Below, in pieces: positions 41,811 through 49,839 of a stretch of 64,000 bases of DNA; the stretch's first letter is position 1, and every line of letters starts with the position of its first letter. Below the pieces are notes generated by a model that worked only from the letters and a program-made list of their open reading frames with translations, did not search any database and was not told the origin of the DNA. Source of the DNA: JAWLCA01 sp041687395 (GTDB lineage Bacteria; Pseudomonadota; Alphaproteobacteria; Rhodobacterales; Rhodobacteraceae); assembly GCA_041687395.1 (NCBI GenBank), contig JAWLCA010000017.1, positions 1 to 64,000 on the forward strand, in the 5' to 3' direction. A program made the position numbers and the translations under genes.

Positions 41811-42899
41811 ATGGCTTCTGTCACCCTTACGGACGTGGTGAAACGCTTCGGCACATTCACCGCCGTCCACCGCATGTCGCTGGATATTCCCGAAGGCAGC
41901 TTCGTCACGCTGCTGGGGCCGTCCGGCTGCGGCAAGACCACGACGCTACGGATGGTGGCGGGGCTTCTGGACCCGACCGAGGGCGACATCGCCATTGCCG
42001 GCCGTCGGGTGAACGACGTGCCGATCCATCGCCGCAACCTCGGCCTCGTGTTCCAGAACTATGCACTGTTCCCGCACAAGTCGGTGGCCGACAACGTGGC
42101 GTTCGGCCTGCGGTATCGCAACGTGCCCAAGGCCGAGATCGCGCGCCGGGTGAAAGAGGCGCTGGAACTGGTGCAACTTCCGCATCTTGCCGGGCGCTAC
42201 CCGAAGGAATTGTCCGGCGGTCAGCAGCAGCGCATCGCGCTGGCCCGTGCCGTCGTGATCGAGCCTGACGTGCTGTTGCTGGATGAGCCGCTGTCCGCGC
42301 TTGACGCCAACCTGCGCGAAGACATGCGGGTGGAGCTGAAGAACATCCAGAAGCGGATCGGCGTTACCTCGATCTTCGTCACCCACGACCAGTCCGAGGC
42401 GCTGGCGATGTCCGACCGGATCATTGTCATGTCCGACGGCCGGGTAGAGCAGATCGGCCCGCCGGAAGAGGTCTACAACACACCTGCCACCGAATTTGTC
42501 GCCCGGTTCCTGGGGGCCGCCAACATCCTGCCAGCGGAGGTGCTAGGGGTGGATGGCGAGGTCGTGGCGCTTGATGTCCCCGGCGTTGGCCGTATTCAGG
42601 TGCCCCGCGCCCGCGCGCCGCAGATCGCCGGAGCGGGCGACGCGCGGCTGGTGGTGCGCGCCGAAAAGCTGCACCTGATGCCCGAGGGACAGGTCGAGGA
42701 ATATGCGCTGATGATCCCGGCGATTGTCGAGGCGGTGGATTATCAGGGCCAGTCCGCGCGCTACTTCCTGCGCTTGGGCGAGGTACAATTGCAGGCGATC
42801 AACATGATCGAGGAGCGCCCCTTTGCCGAAGGTGAGACGGTCTCGCTGCGCCTGCGGCCGCGCGACTGTGCCGCCCTGCCAGCCGGAGGTGGCAAATGA
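41811..42899 (+). CDS. ABC transporter ATP-binding protein (PotA-like), island
   Basis: ATPase that drives the importer, 362 residues. Walker A is GPSGCGKTT (36-44), the Q-loop is in LVFQNYALFPH, the signature is LSGGQQQR, Walker B and catalytic Glu are in VLLLDEPLSALD, and the H-loop is in FVTHDQSEAL. The C-terminal TOBE domain (about 275-360) is of the PotA type. Start ATG 41811 follows AGGGAA. The TGA overlaps the aminotransferase ATG in ATGA, joining transport and catabolism in one transcript. Confidence 0.95.
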   Translation: MASVTLTDVVKRFGTFTAVHRMSLDIPEGSFVTLLGPSGCGKTTTLRMVAGLLDPTEGDIAIAGRRVNDVPIHRRNLGLVFQNYALFPHKSVADNVAFGLRYRNVPKAEIARRVKEALELVQLPHLAGRYPKELSGGQQQRIALARAVVIEPDVLLLDEPLSALDANLREDMRVELKNIQKRIGVTSIFVTHDQSEALAMSDRIIVMSDGRVEQIGPPEEVYNTPATEFVARFLGAANILPAEVLGVDGEVVALDVPGVGRIQVPRARAPQIAGAGDARLVVRAEKLHLMPEGQVEEYALMIPAIVEAVDYQGQSARYFLRLGEVQLQAINMIEERPFAEGETVSLRLRPRDCAALPAGGGK

Positions 42900-44251
42900 C
42901 TGACCGCCCCGAAAGCCACCTGTTCTACCAGACCCGTGCCCGCCGCCCGCTTCTGGCCGAGGCACGGGGCGTCTACATGTGGGACGTCGATGGCCGCCGC
43001 TATCTTGACGGATCTTCCGGCGCGATGGTGTCCAACATCGGCCATTCGCACCCCCATGTGCTGGCCGCGCTGCGCGAGCAGATGGAGAAATCGACCTTCG
43101 GCTACCGGCTGCATTTCGAAACCGACGCGTCGGAACGGTTGGCAGCGAAGACCGCCGCGATGGCGCCCGACGGGATGGACCGGGTGTTTTTCGTTTCGGG
43201 GGGATCCGAGGCGGTGGAGTCCGCGATCAAGCTGGCCCGCCAATACGCCTTGGCTGTAGGGCAGGGAACACGGTGGAAGGTGATCTCGCGCCGGCCGTCC
43301 TATCACGGCTGCACCCTGGGGGCGCTGGCGCTGACCGGCTACGCGCCGCTGACCGAACCTTTCGCCCCGATGATGCGCGAGATGCCGAAGATCCCCGCGC
43401 CCACGGCCTATCTGGATGGCATGAACCCCGACGATCCCGCGACCGGCGCGCATTACGCCGCAATGCTGGAGGCCGAGATCATGGCCCAAGGGCCCGAGAC
43501 GGTGCTAGCCTTCATCGTCGAACCTATCGGCGGTGCGGCCACCGGCGCGCTGGTGCCGCCTGCGGGCTACATGACCGCCGTGCGAAAGATCTGCGACCGG
43601 CACGGCCTACTGCTGATCCATGACGAGGTGATGTGCGGCGGCGGGCGTACCGGGCGCTTCCTGGGCGCCGATCACTGGGGCGTCGTGCCTGACATCATTG
43701 CGCTGTCCAAGGGCTTTGGCGCGGGGTATGCGCCGCTGGGCGCGATGATCGCGCCGTCGCGGATCGTGAACCCGGTGCTGGATGCGGGCGGTTTCCTGCA
43801 TGGCTTCACTTACGCCGGGAACCCGCTGGCCTGCGCGGCCGGGGGCGCGGTACTGGACGTGATCGAGAACGAAGGATTGATCGAGAATGCCGCGCGCATC
43901 GGCGATCAGTTGAAGGCTCGCCTGACCGGTCTGATGCACCGCTTTCCGTTCATCGGCGACGTACGGGGCAAGGGCCTCTTGCTGGCGATGGAGCTGGTGG
44001 CCGACCGCGCGACGATGACGCCCCTGCCGCCGCGGTTGAATGCCCATTCCGAACTTGTCGAACGCGCCTATGAACGCGGGCTGATCGTCTATTCCCGCCG
44101 CACCCGGAATGGCACCTCGGGAGATCACGTCATGATCTGCCCGCCCATGATCGCGACCGAAGCACATGTAGACGAGATCATCGAGATGCTGACCGATGCG
44201 CTGGCCGCTCTGACCCCGCACCTCGCCCCGGGCGTGGCGGAACCGGCCTAA
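42896..44251 (+). CDS. Class III PLP-dependent aminotransferase, island
   Basis: A 451-residue omega/beta-transaminase-type enzyme. The PLP lysine is Lys272 in IALSKGFGAGYAPLGA, the cofactor-binding Asp is Asp243 in LLIHDEVMCGGGRTG, and FFVSGGSEAVESAIKLAR and SYHGCTLGAL hold the phosphate. Class III enzymes transfer amino groups from omega-amines or beta-amino acids, often to pyruvate. Sitting next to BKACE, a beta-amino acid giving a beta-keto acid would be chemically apt, but that is inference. It overlaps the ATPase gene by four bases and is followed by BKACE after four nucleotides. Confidence 0.93.
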   Translation: MTDRPESHLFYQTRARRPLLAEARGVYMWDVDGRRYLDGSSGAMVSNIGHSHPHVLAALREQMEKSTFGYRLHFETDASERLAAKTAAMAPDGMDRVFFVSGGSEAVESAIKLARQYALAVGQGTRWKVISRRPSYHGCTLGALALTGYAPLTEPFAPMMREMPKIPAPTAYLDGMNPDDPATGAHYAAMLEAEIMAQGPETVLAFIVEPIGGAATGALVPPAGYMTAVRKICDRHGLLLIHDEVMCGGGRTGRFLGADHWGVVPDIIALSKGFGAGYAPLGAMIAPSRIVNPVLDAGGFLHGFTYAGNPLACAAGGAVLDVIENEGLIENAARIGDQLKARLTGLMHRFPFIGDVRGKGLLLAMELVADRATMTPLPPRLNAHSELVERAYERGLIVYSRRTRNGTSGDHVMICPPMIATEAHVDEIIEMLTDALAALTPHLAPGVAEPA

Positions 44252-44255
44252 GACC

Positions 44256-45182
44256 ATGGCGAAGATCATCCTGTCCTGTGCCATCACCGGCTCGATTCAC
44301 ACCCCGTCGATGTCTCCGCACCTGCCGATCACGCCAGACGCCATCGCCGATCAGGCCATCGCCGCCGCCCGCGCAGGCGCGGCGATCCTGCATCTTCATG
44401 CCCGCGACCCCGCCGATGGCCGCCCCTCGGCCCGCGTCGAGGATTTCATGGCCTTTCTGCCAAGTATCCGGCAGGGCTGCGACGCCATCGTGAACCTGTC
44501 CACCGGCGGCAGTGCGGTGATGAGGCTGGACGAGCGCCTGGCCGGGCCGCTTGCGGCGGAACCGGAGATGGCCTCGCTCAACATGGGTACGATGAACTTC
44601 GCGCTCTACCCGATGCTTGGTCGTCGGACCGACTGGTTGCACGACTGGGAAGAGCCGTTCCTGCGCAATTCGGACGATCTGGTATTCAAGAACACTCCGC
44701 GCGACATAGAAAGCATCCTGCGCGACCTAGGCGAGACGCGCGGCGCGCGGTTCGAGTTCGAATGCTACGACATCGGCCACCTCTATATGCTTGCCCACTT
44801 CCGTGACCGGGGGCTGGTTCAGGCACCTGTCTTCATCCAGTTCGTCATGGGTGTGCTGGGTGGGATCGCAGCCGACCCCGAGCATCTGATCCACCTGAAG
44901 GTCACCGCCGACCGGTTGTTCGGCGACGACTACATCTTTTCCACCCTTGCCGCCGGGCGCCAGCAGATGCCGATGGCGATGTTGTCCGCGCAAATTGGCG
45001 GGCATGTGCGGGTGGGACTGGAAGACAACCTGTATATCGGACGCGGCGTGCTGGCGAAATCGAACGCCGCGCAAGTCGAAAAGGCGCGCGGCCTGCTGGA
45101 AAGCCTGGGCCACACCCTGGCCACCCCGGTCGAGGCGCGCGCGATGCTGGGCCTGAAGGGCGCGGACAGGGTGGCGTTCTGA
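44256..45182 (+). CDS. Beta-keto acid cleavage enzyme (BKACE, DUF849)
   Basis: A 308-residue TIM-barrel enzyme. BKACE enzymes combine a beta-keto acid with acetyl-CoA to give acetoacetate and a new acyl-CoA; founding examples are Kce of lysine fermentation and the dehydrocarnitine enzyme. The zinc-binding motif HLHAR is at residues 46-50 and the start KIILSCAITGSIHTPSMSP is diagnostic, as are VNLSTGG and GHVRVGLEDNLYIGRG. The family selectivity residues cannot be assigned without a structure. It is flanked by the aminotransferase and GNAT genes and overlaps the latter in TGATG. Confidence 0.93.
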   Translation: MAKIILSCAITGSIHTPSMSPHLPITPDAIADQAIAAARAGAAILHLHARDPADGRPSARVEDFMAFLPSIRQGCDAIVNLSTGGSAVMRLDERLAGPLAAEPEMASLNMGTMNFALYPMLGRRTDWLHDWEEPFLRNSDDLVFKNTPRDIESILRDLGETRGARFEFECYDIGHLYMLAHFRDRGLVQAPVFIQFVMGVLGGIAADPEHLIHLKVTADRLFGDDYIFSTLAAGRQQMPMAMLSAQIGGHVRVGLEDNLYIGRGVLAKSNAAQVEKARGLLESLGHTLATPVEARAMLGLKGADRVAF

Positions 45183-45655
45183 TGCGAATCCGGTTGGCAG
45201 AATCTGATGACATGGCGCGGCTCAACGCCGCGATGCGCGCGTTGTCCGAGACGCTGGGCGATCCGCACCGCGCCACCGAAGACGAGCTGCGCCGCGCGGG
45301 CTTCGGCCCGCACCCGGCCTTTCAAGCGCTTTTGGCCGAGGCGGGCGCGGACCTGGTCGGTGCTGCGATCTTCTCGCCCGTGTTCTCGACCGCGCGCGGC
45401 ATGGCCGGTGCCTATGTCTCCGATCTCTGGGTGGCAGCGGATCAGCGCGGCCGCCGCCTGGGCGCCCGTCTGCTGGCGGCGGTGAGGGATGAGGGGCGCC
45501 GCCTGTGGGGGGCGGGCTACCTGCGGGTGCCGGTCTACAACGACAACACCCGCGCGCAGGCGTTCTATGCCCGCCTGGGCTTCGCGCCCTCGGATCACGA
45601 AACCATCGTCGTGCTGGATGGCGCGGCGCTCGCAGCTCTTGGGACCGAGACATGA
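45182..45655 (+). CDS. GNAT-family N-acetyltransferase, island
   Basis: A 157-residue acetyl-CoA-dependent N-acetyltransferase. Motif A is VSDLWVAADQRGRRLGARLL (Q-x2-G-x-G/A type: QRGRRLG) and motif B is VYNDNTRAQAFYARLGF. It overlaps BKACE by one base at the start and the amidohydrolase by four bases (ATGA) at the end. Having an acetylase coupled to a deacetylase is unusual; it may acetylate a pathway amine, or detoxify or trap an intermediate. The acceptor is unknown. Confidence 0.88.
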   Translation: MRIRLAESDDMARLNAAMRALSETLGDPHRATEDELRRAGFGPHPAFQALLAEAGADLVGAAIFSPVFSTARGMAGAYVSDLWVAADQRGRRLGARLLAAVRDEGRRLWGAGYLRVPVYNDNTRAQAFYARLGFAPSDHETIVVLDGAALAALGTET

Positions 45656-46674
45656 AAGCCTTTTTTGACGACCGTCAACGCGCCCATGATCCGAAAATGT
45701 TCATGGCCAACGGTGCGGCGCTTCCGAACCCCGAACAACCGCGCCGGATCGACGTGCTGCACGCCGCCGCCGTTGCTGCCGGTTGTGACTTTGATGCGCC
45801 GGCCGATCACGGGCAGGGGCCGATTGCGGCCGTCCATTCTGCCGAATATCTGGCTTTCCTGCGCACGATTCATACCCGATGGTCGCGGATCGAGGGGGCC
45901 AGCGACGAGGTGATCCCGAACATCCACCCCGATCGGCGCAGCGCGTCCTATCCCCGGTCTGCCGTGGGCCAGGCCGGGTTCCATCAGGCCGACACCGCCT
46001 GCCCGATCGCCGCCGGAACGTGGGACGCAGCCTACTGGTCGGCGCAGACGGCGCTGTCGGGGGCCACTGCAGTGCTGGACGGGGCGCGGGCCGCCTATGC
46101 CCTCAGCCGCCCGCCCGGACACCACGCCTTTGCCGATCTCGCCGGAGGCTTCTGTTTCCTCAACAACGCCGCGATTGCCGCCGACCATTTCCGCCGCGCG
46201 GGCCTGCGCCCGGCGATCCTCGACGTGGACGTGCACCACGGTAATGGCACGCAAGGCATCTTCTACGACCGGGCGGATGTGCTGACGGTGTCGATCCATG
46301 CCGATCCCATGCGCTTCTACCCGTTCTTCTGGGGCCACGTCCATGAGCGTGGAGAGAGGGCGGGGCTGGGGGCAAACCTCAACCTGCCCCTGCCGCGCGG
46401 CACCGATGACACCGCCTATCTGGAGGCGTTGGCGATCGCGCTGGACCGGGTGCGCGACTTCGGCGCCGATGTGCTGGTCGTGGCGCTGGGCCTCGACACG
46501 CATGAGAACGATCCCTTCAAGGGCTTCTGCGTCACCACCCCGGGTTTCGCCCGCATCGCGGCCGCCATTGCGGCCCTTGGATTTCCATCGCTGATCGTGC
46601 AGGAGGGGGGCTACCTTCAGGACGATCTGGGCGCGAACCTGACCAGCTTCCTGACTGGCTGGCAGGGGGGCTAG
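45652..46674 (+). CDS. Acetylpolyamine amidohydrolase-like deacetylase, island
   Basis: A 340-residue HDAC-fold enzyme predicted to remove acetyl groups from acetylated amines. The motifs line up with Mycoplana acetylpolyamine amidohydrolase with a constant offset of two relative to the numbering I recall: catalytic His157/His158 in RPPGHHAF, zinc ligands Asp193 and His195 in LDVDVHHGNGTQ and Asp282 in LGLDTHENDP, and Tyr321 in EGGYLQDD. The entry MKAFFDDRQRAHDP and the length (about 341 in that enzyme) also agree. It overlaps the GNAT gene by four bases; the FAD oxidase follows after three. It is clearly distinct from the AcuC-like gene at 29339. Confidence 0.92.
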   Translation: MKAFFDDRQRAHDPKMFMANGAALPNPEQPRRIDVLHAAAVAAGCDFDAPADHGQGPIAAVHSAEYLAFLRTIHTRWSRIEGASDEVIPNIHPDRRSASYPRSAVGQAGFHQADTACPIAAGTWDAAYWSAQTALSGATAVLDGARAAYALSRPPGHHAFADLAGGFCFLNNAAIAADHFRRAGLRPAILDVDVHHGNGTQGIFYDRADVLTVSIHADPMRFYPFFWGHVHERGERAGLGANLNLPLPRGTDDTAYLEALAIALDRVRDFGADVLVVALGLDTHENDPFKGFCVTTPGFARIAAAIAALGFPSLIVQEGGYLQDDLGANLTSFLTGWQGG

Positions 46675-46677
46675 ACG

Positions 46678-47781
46678 ATGCAGACCAGCGACGTTCTGGT
46701 GATCGGCGGCGGCATCGCCGGGATCGGCGCGGCGGCGATGTTGTCGCCCGACGCGCGCGTGGTCGTGCTGGAGGCCGAGGATGCCCCCGGACACCATTCC
46801 ACCGGCCGATCTGCCGCGATCTTCATCCGCAACTACGGCGGCCCGGTGCTGCGCGCCTTGAACGCCGCGTCCGAGCCGTTCTTCATGGACCCCGGCGATC
46901 TGACCGACGGCCCGCTGTTGTCACCGCGCGGCGAGATGCTGCTTGCCGAAGAGGACGAACTCGACGCCCTGTCCGCCTACATGGAGGGGGCCGAGGGCAT
47001 GGAGCGGATCACCGCGGCAGAGGCAGTGGAGATGGTCCCCATCCTGCGGCCCGAGCGCATTGCCGGCGCCAGCATCGAACCCGACGCCCGCGACATCGAC
47101 GTGGATCGGTTGTTCCAGGGCTGGATTCGCCGGCTGCGCAGCCGAGGAGGCGCGATCGTCACCGGCGCGCGTGTGGGCCGGATCACACGCGCGAACGATC
47201 TCTGGACCGTTTCCACGGCGGCGGGCGACTGGCAGGCGCCGGTGCTGGTGAACGCCGCCGGTGGCTGGGCCGATGCCATCGCCAGGCTTGCCGGCGTGGC
47301 GGCGGTGGGGCTGCGACCGTTGCGCCGGTCGGCCGCCCTTCTGCCCGCGCCCGAAGGGTTCGACATCCGTCGCTGGCCCCTCTTCGCGACCGTCACCGAA
47401 CGCTGGTATGCCAAGCCCGAGGCTGGGATGCTCATGGTTTCACCGGCCGAGGAAGACCCGGTGGAGCCGCACGACGTCTGGGCCGACGACATGGTGCTGG
47501 CCGAGGGGCTGCACCGCTACGAGCAGGCTGTCACCGTGCCGGTCACGCGGGTGACGAAAAGCTGGGCGGGCATGCGCACCTTCGCCCCCGACCGCACACC
47601 TGTCGCGGGTTTCACGGATCAGGCAGGGGGGTTCTTCTGGCTGGCGGGGCAGGGCGGCTACGGCATCCAGACGGCACCCGCCCTGTCGCGGCTGGCGGCC
47701 GACCTGATCTTGGGGCGTGCGCCCGGACTGTCTGCGGCCACGGTTGCCGCGCTGTCGCCTGGGCGGTTCGCAGCCAGCTAG
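46678..47781 (+). CDS. FAD-dependent amine/amino-acid oxidoreductase (DAO family), island
   Basis: A 367-residue D-amino-acid-oxidase/glycine-oxidase-like flavoprotein. The N-terminal FAD motif is VLVIGGGIAGIGAAAML, followed by HHSTGRSAAIFIRNYG, typical of a DadA/sarcosine-oxidase-like group. VNAAGGWADAIARLAG and the C-terminal GGFFWLAGQGGYGIQTAP block close the cofactor site. It would oxidatively deaminate or dealkylate an amine to an imine, releasing hydrogen peroxide or feeding the respiratory chain. It is the last gene of the island operon; 111 nt separate it from pgsA. Confidence 0.9.
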   Translation: MQTSDVLVIGGGIAGIGAAAMLSPDARVVVLEAEDAPGHHSTGRSAAIFIRNYGGPVLRALNAASEPFFMDPGDLTDGPLLSPRGEMLLAEEDELDALSAYMEGAEGMERITAAEAVEMVPILRPERIAGASIEPDARDIDVDRLFQGWIRRLRSRGGAIVTGARVGRITRANDLWTVSTAAGDWQAPVLVNAAGGWADAIARLAGVAAVGLRPLRRSAALLPAPEGFDIRRWPLFATVTERWYAKPEAGMLMVSPAEEDPVEPHDVWADDMVLAEGLHRYEQAVTVPVTRVTKSWAGMRTFAPDRTPVAGFTDQAGGFFWLAGQGGYGIQTAPALSRLAADLILGRAPGLSAATVAALSPGRFAAS

Positions 47782-47892
47782 GTTTCCGGATGCGGCGGTC
47801 GGGTGCCGTACGGCTGCCATACGTCGGACGGCGCCCACTTTCGGCTGACGGCCCCCCTTTCCCGGCCGCGCCGAACCGGCTATCCCTGCGCC

Positions 47893-48519
47893 ATGAAATG
47901 GTCGATCCCCAATACGCTGACTGTCTTGCGGCTGCTGGCCGCGCCCGGTGTGGCGGTGATGTTTCTGTATTTCAACCGCCCCTGGGCGGACTGGCTCGCG
48001 CTGACGCTGTTCGTCGGGGCGGCGGTCACCGACTTTTTCGACGGCTATCTGGCGCGGTTGTGGAAGCAGGAATCACGCTTCGGCGCGATGCTGGATCCCA
48101 TTGCCGACAAGGCGATGGTGGTGATCGCGATCATGGTCATCACGGGCTATTCGGGGATGAATCCCTGGCTGATCCTGCCGGCAACCGTGATCCTGTTCCG
48201 CGAAGTTTTTGTCTCGGGCCTGCGAGAATTCCTGGGTGATCGCGCGTCGCTTCTGAAGGTGACGCCACTGGCGAAGTGGAAGACCACGGCGCAAATGGTT
48301 GCTATCGCAGTTCTTTTCCTTGGTACTGGGTTGGCGTATCTCGAATCCGGGCGCGCGCCGCTGGTGGGCGGGGGCGAGATGCCGCCAGGTGTGTCCTGGG
48401 CGGCGCTGGCCACCTGGGCGGGGCTGGCGCTGATCTGGATCGCGGCGGTGCTTACCTTCGTCACCGGCTGGGACTATTTCACCAAGGCGATGCCCCTGCT
48501 GAAGGATGATCCGAAGTGA
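47893..48519 (+). CDS. pgsA: CDP-diacylglycerol-glycerol-3-phosphate 3-phosphatidyltransferase
   Basis: Inner-membrane enzyme that commits CDP-diacylglycerol to phosphatidylglycerol. The 208-residue protein starts MKWSIPNTLTVLRLLAAPGV and has the CDP-alcohol phosphotransferase signature DFFDGYLARLWKQ followed by GAMLDPIADK, containing all three Asp residues of the D-x2-D-G-x2-A-R...G-x3-D-x3-D pattern. Several hydrophobic helices follow. ATG 47893 is preferred over a longer upstream frame. Its stop overlaps the GTG start of moaD. The usual uvrC neighbour lies 10 kb upstream, beyond the island. Confidence 0.95.
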   Translation: MKWSIPNTLTVLRLLAAPGVAVMFLYFNRPWADWLALTLFVGAAVTDFFDGYLARLWKQESRFGAMLDPIADKAMVVIAIMVITGYSGMNPWLILPATVILFREVFVSGLREFLGDRASLLKVTPLAKWKTTAQMVAIAVLFLGTGLAYLESGRAPLVGGGEMPPGVSWAALATWAGLALIWIAAVLTFVTGWDYFTKAMPLLKDDPK

Positions 48520-48767
48520 CGCTGACTGTTCTCTATTTCGCCTGGGTTCGCGAACGCATCGGCCTGCCGCGCGAGGAGGTCGAGACCGAGGCGGCGACCG
48601 TGGCCGATCTGGTCGATGAGCTGCGCGCGAAGGAAGAGCGCTATGCGCTTGCGTTATCTGACCTTTCCAGCCTGCGTGTTGCGGTGGACCAGGATCTGAC
48701 CGATTTTGACGCACCGCTGACCGGCGTTCGTGAGGTGGCGTTTTTCCCACCGATGACAGGAGGTTGA
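48516..48767 (+). CDS. moaD: Molybdopterin synthase sulfur-carrier subunit
   Basis: An 83-residue ubiquitin-fold sulfur carrier for molybdopterin synthase; its C-terminal Gly-Gly (MTGG end) is thiocarboxylated and inserted into MoaE. The start MTLTVLYFAWVRERIGL and AFFPPMTGG ending are diagnostic. GTG 48516 overlaps the pgsA stop in GTGA, so the gene is read through coupling. The ending GG is intact. moaE follows, with its ribosome site inside the last codons of moaD, giving a one-to-one production of the two subunits. Confidence 0.95.
   Translation: MTLTVLYFAWVRERIGLPREEVETEAATVADLVDELRAKEERYALALSDLSSLRVAVDQDLTDFDAPLTGVREVAFFPPMTGG
48758..48763 (+). promoter_or_regulatory. Ribosome binding site that sets the GTG start of moaE
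   Basis: AGGAGG inside the end of moaD sits six bases before GTG 48770. It decides against the in-frame TTG at 48764, which would be directly abutting. Confidence 0.6.
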
Positions 48768-48769
48768 GC

Positions 48770-49207
48770 GTGGAAGTTCGCGTTCAGGCCGCGCCGTTCG
48801 ATTTCGCCGCCGAGGTGGCGGGTTTCGGGCGGGGCGCGCGCGATGTCGGGGCCGTCGTCACTTTCACCGGCGTCGTTCGTGACGATGGCGGGTTGCAGGG
48901 CATGGAGATCGAGCATTATCCGGGAATGACCGAGCGAGCCATCGGCAAGATCGCTGATGAGGCGGCCAACCGCTGGAAATTGAAGGATGTTCTGGTCATC
49001 CACCGCCATGGGCCGATGGCACCGGGCGAGGCCATCATGATGGTCGCCACCGCCGCACGCCACCGGGCGGAGGCGTTTGAAGCCGCTGAATTCCTTATGG
49101 ATTATCTGAAGTCCCGGGCGCCGTTCTGGAAGAAGGAACGCACCGCCGCGGGCGCGGATTGGGTCGCCGCGAAGGACGAGGACGAGGCCGCGCTGACGCG
49201 CTGGTAG
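48770..49207 (+). CDS. moaE: Molybdopterin synthase catalytic subunit
   Basis: Converts precursor Z (cPMP) to molybdopterin using sulfur from thiocarboxylated MoaD. The 145-residue protein has GAVVTFTGVVRDDGG, LEHYPGMTE-like EIEHYPGMTERAI, VIHRHGPMAPGEAIMMV and the active-site region FLMDYLKSRAPFWKKE with the Lys residues that react with MoaD. The start is GTG 48770, set by AGGAGG six bases before. A phased repeat array begins 25 nt after its stop. Confidence 0.95.
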   Translation: MEVRVQAAPFDFAAEVAGFGRGARDVGAVVTFTGVVRDDGGLQGMEIEHYPGMTERAIGKIADEAANRWKLKDVLVIHRHGPMAPGEAIMMVATAARHRAEAFEAAEFLMDYLKSRAPFWKKERTAAGADWVAAKDEDEAALTRW

Positions 49208-49231
49208 GTCCGCAAAGCCCCGAAATCATTG

Positions 49232-49281
49232 CGTGCATGAACCTATGAGTTCCGTGCATCTGCGGTGCATACCACGTGCAT
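49232..49281 (+). repeat. Phased CGTGCAT array downstream of moaE
   Basis: CGTGCAT or GGTGCAT starts at 49232, 49253, 49264 and 49275, with a CCTATG unit at 49242 filling the wider gap; steps are 10, 11, 11 and 11 bp. It begins 25 nt after the moaE stop in the same direction. The CGTATG-like/CGTGCAT mixture matches the array after sdaA (10133-10172). Confidence 0.55.
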
Positions 49282-49446
49282 GCGTTGCGCGCAGTGCGCC
49301 TCAGTCCGACGCAACAAGGTTCCGAATTCCGGGTGCCCCCACCCTGCCATCAATGCGCCACCACACTGCCACCACGGCGGTGGCACCGGCCGTGCGCCGG
49401 GGAGGGGTTTGCGCAACTGGGGCGCACAGCGGCTTGCGAGCGGGTG

Positions 49447-49773
49447 TCAGGCGCCCTGCGCGCGTTCGATCCAGGCGCGCATCTCCTCGGCCTCGTGCCG
49501 CGCCTCGCGCAGCCCCTCCATCGCGGCGCGGTATTCGGCCTCGGCCTGGGCCAGCTGGCTGGTCAGTTCCGCCTCGCGCTGCTGCATGTAGAGGATCGCC
49601 TGCTCGCGGGCTTCCTCGGCCTCGTGCAGGGCCTGGGCCATGCGGTCGAGTTCGCCCAGATCGGACTGGCTGACGCGGGTAAAACGGTGCAGCAGCCAAT
49701 AGGCGAACCATCCCAGCGCGAAAGCCACGAACAGGATGATCGCCGTCACAACGATGAATTCCAAACGGTTCAT
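49447..49773 (-). CDS. Membrane-anchored coiled-coil protein of unknown function
   Basis: A 108-residue protein with an N-terminal membrane helix (FIVVTAIILFVAFALGWFAYW) and a long helical coiled coil rich in Glu, Ala and Gln (LDRMAQALHEAEEAREQAIL, YMQQREAELTSQLAQAEAEY in consecutive blocks). ATG 49773 starts MNRLEFIVV; the upstream in-frame ATG would add a basic leader that fits poorly. The topology suggests a short cytoplasmic N-terminus and a projecting coiled coil, like small envelope or division accessory proteins. It is 66 nt downstream of the OmpA-like gene on the same strand and may be coexpressed with it. Function unknown. Confidence 0.8.
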   Translation of the reverse strand: MNRLEFIVVTAIILFVAFALGWFAYWLLHRFTRVSQSDLGELDRMAQALHEAEEAREQAILYMQQREAELTSQLAQAEAEYRAAMEGLREARHEAEEMRAWIERAQGA

Positions 49774-49839
49774 TCGGTCCTTCGCATCGCCCCCTTGCCG
49801 CGCCGCCATCCCGCGCGGGATGCACCATAACGGGCCGCG

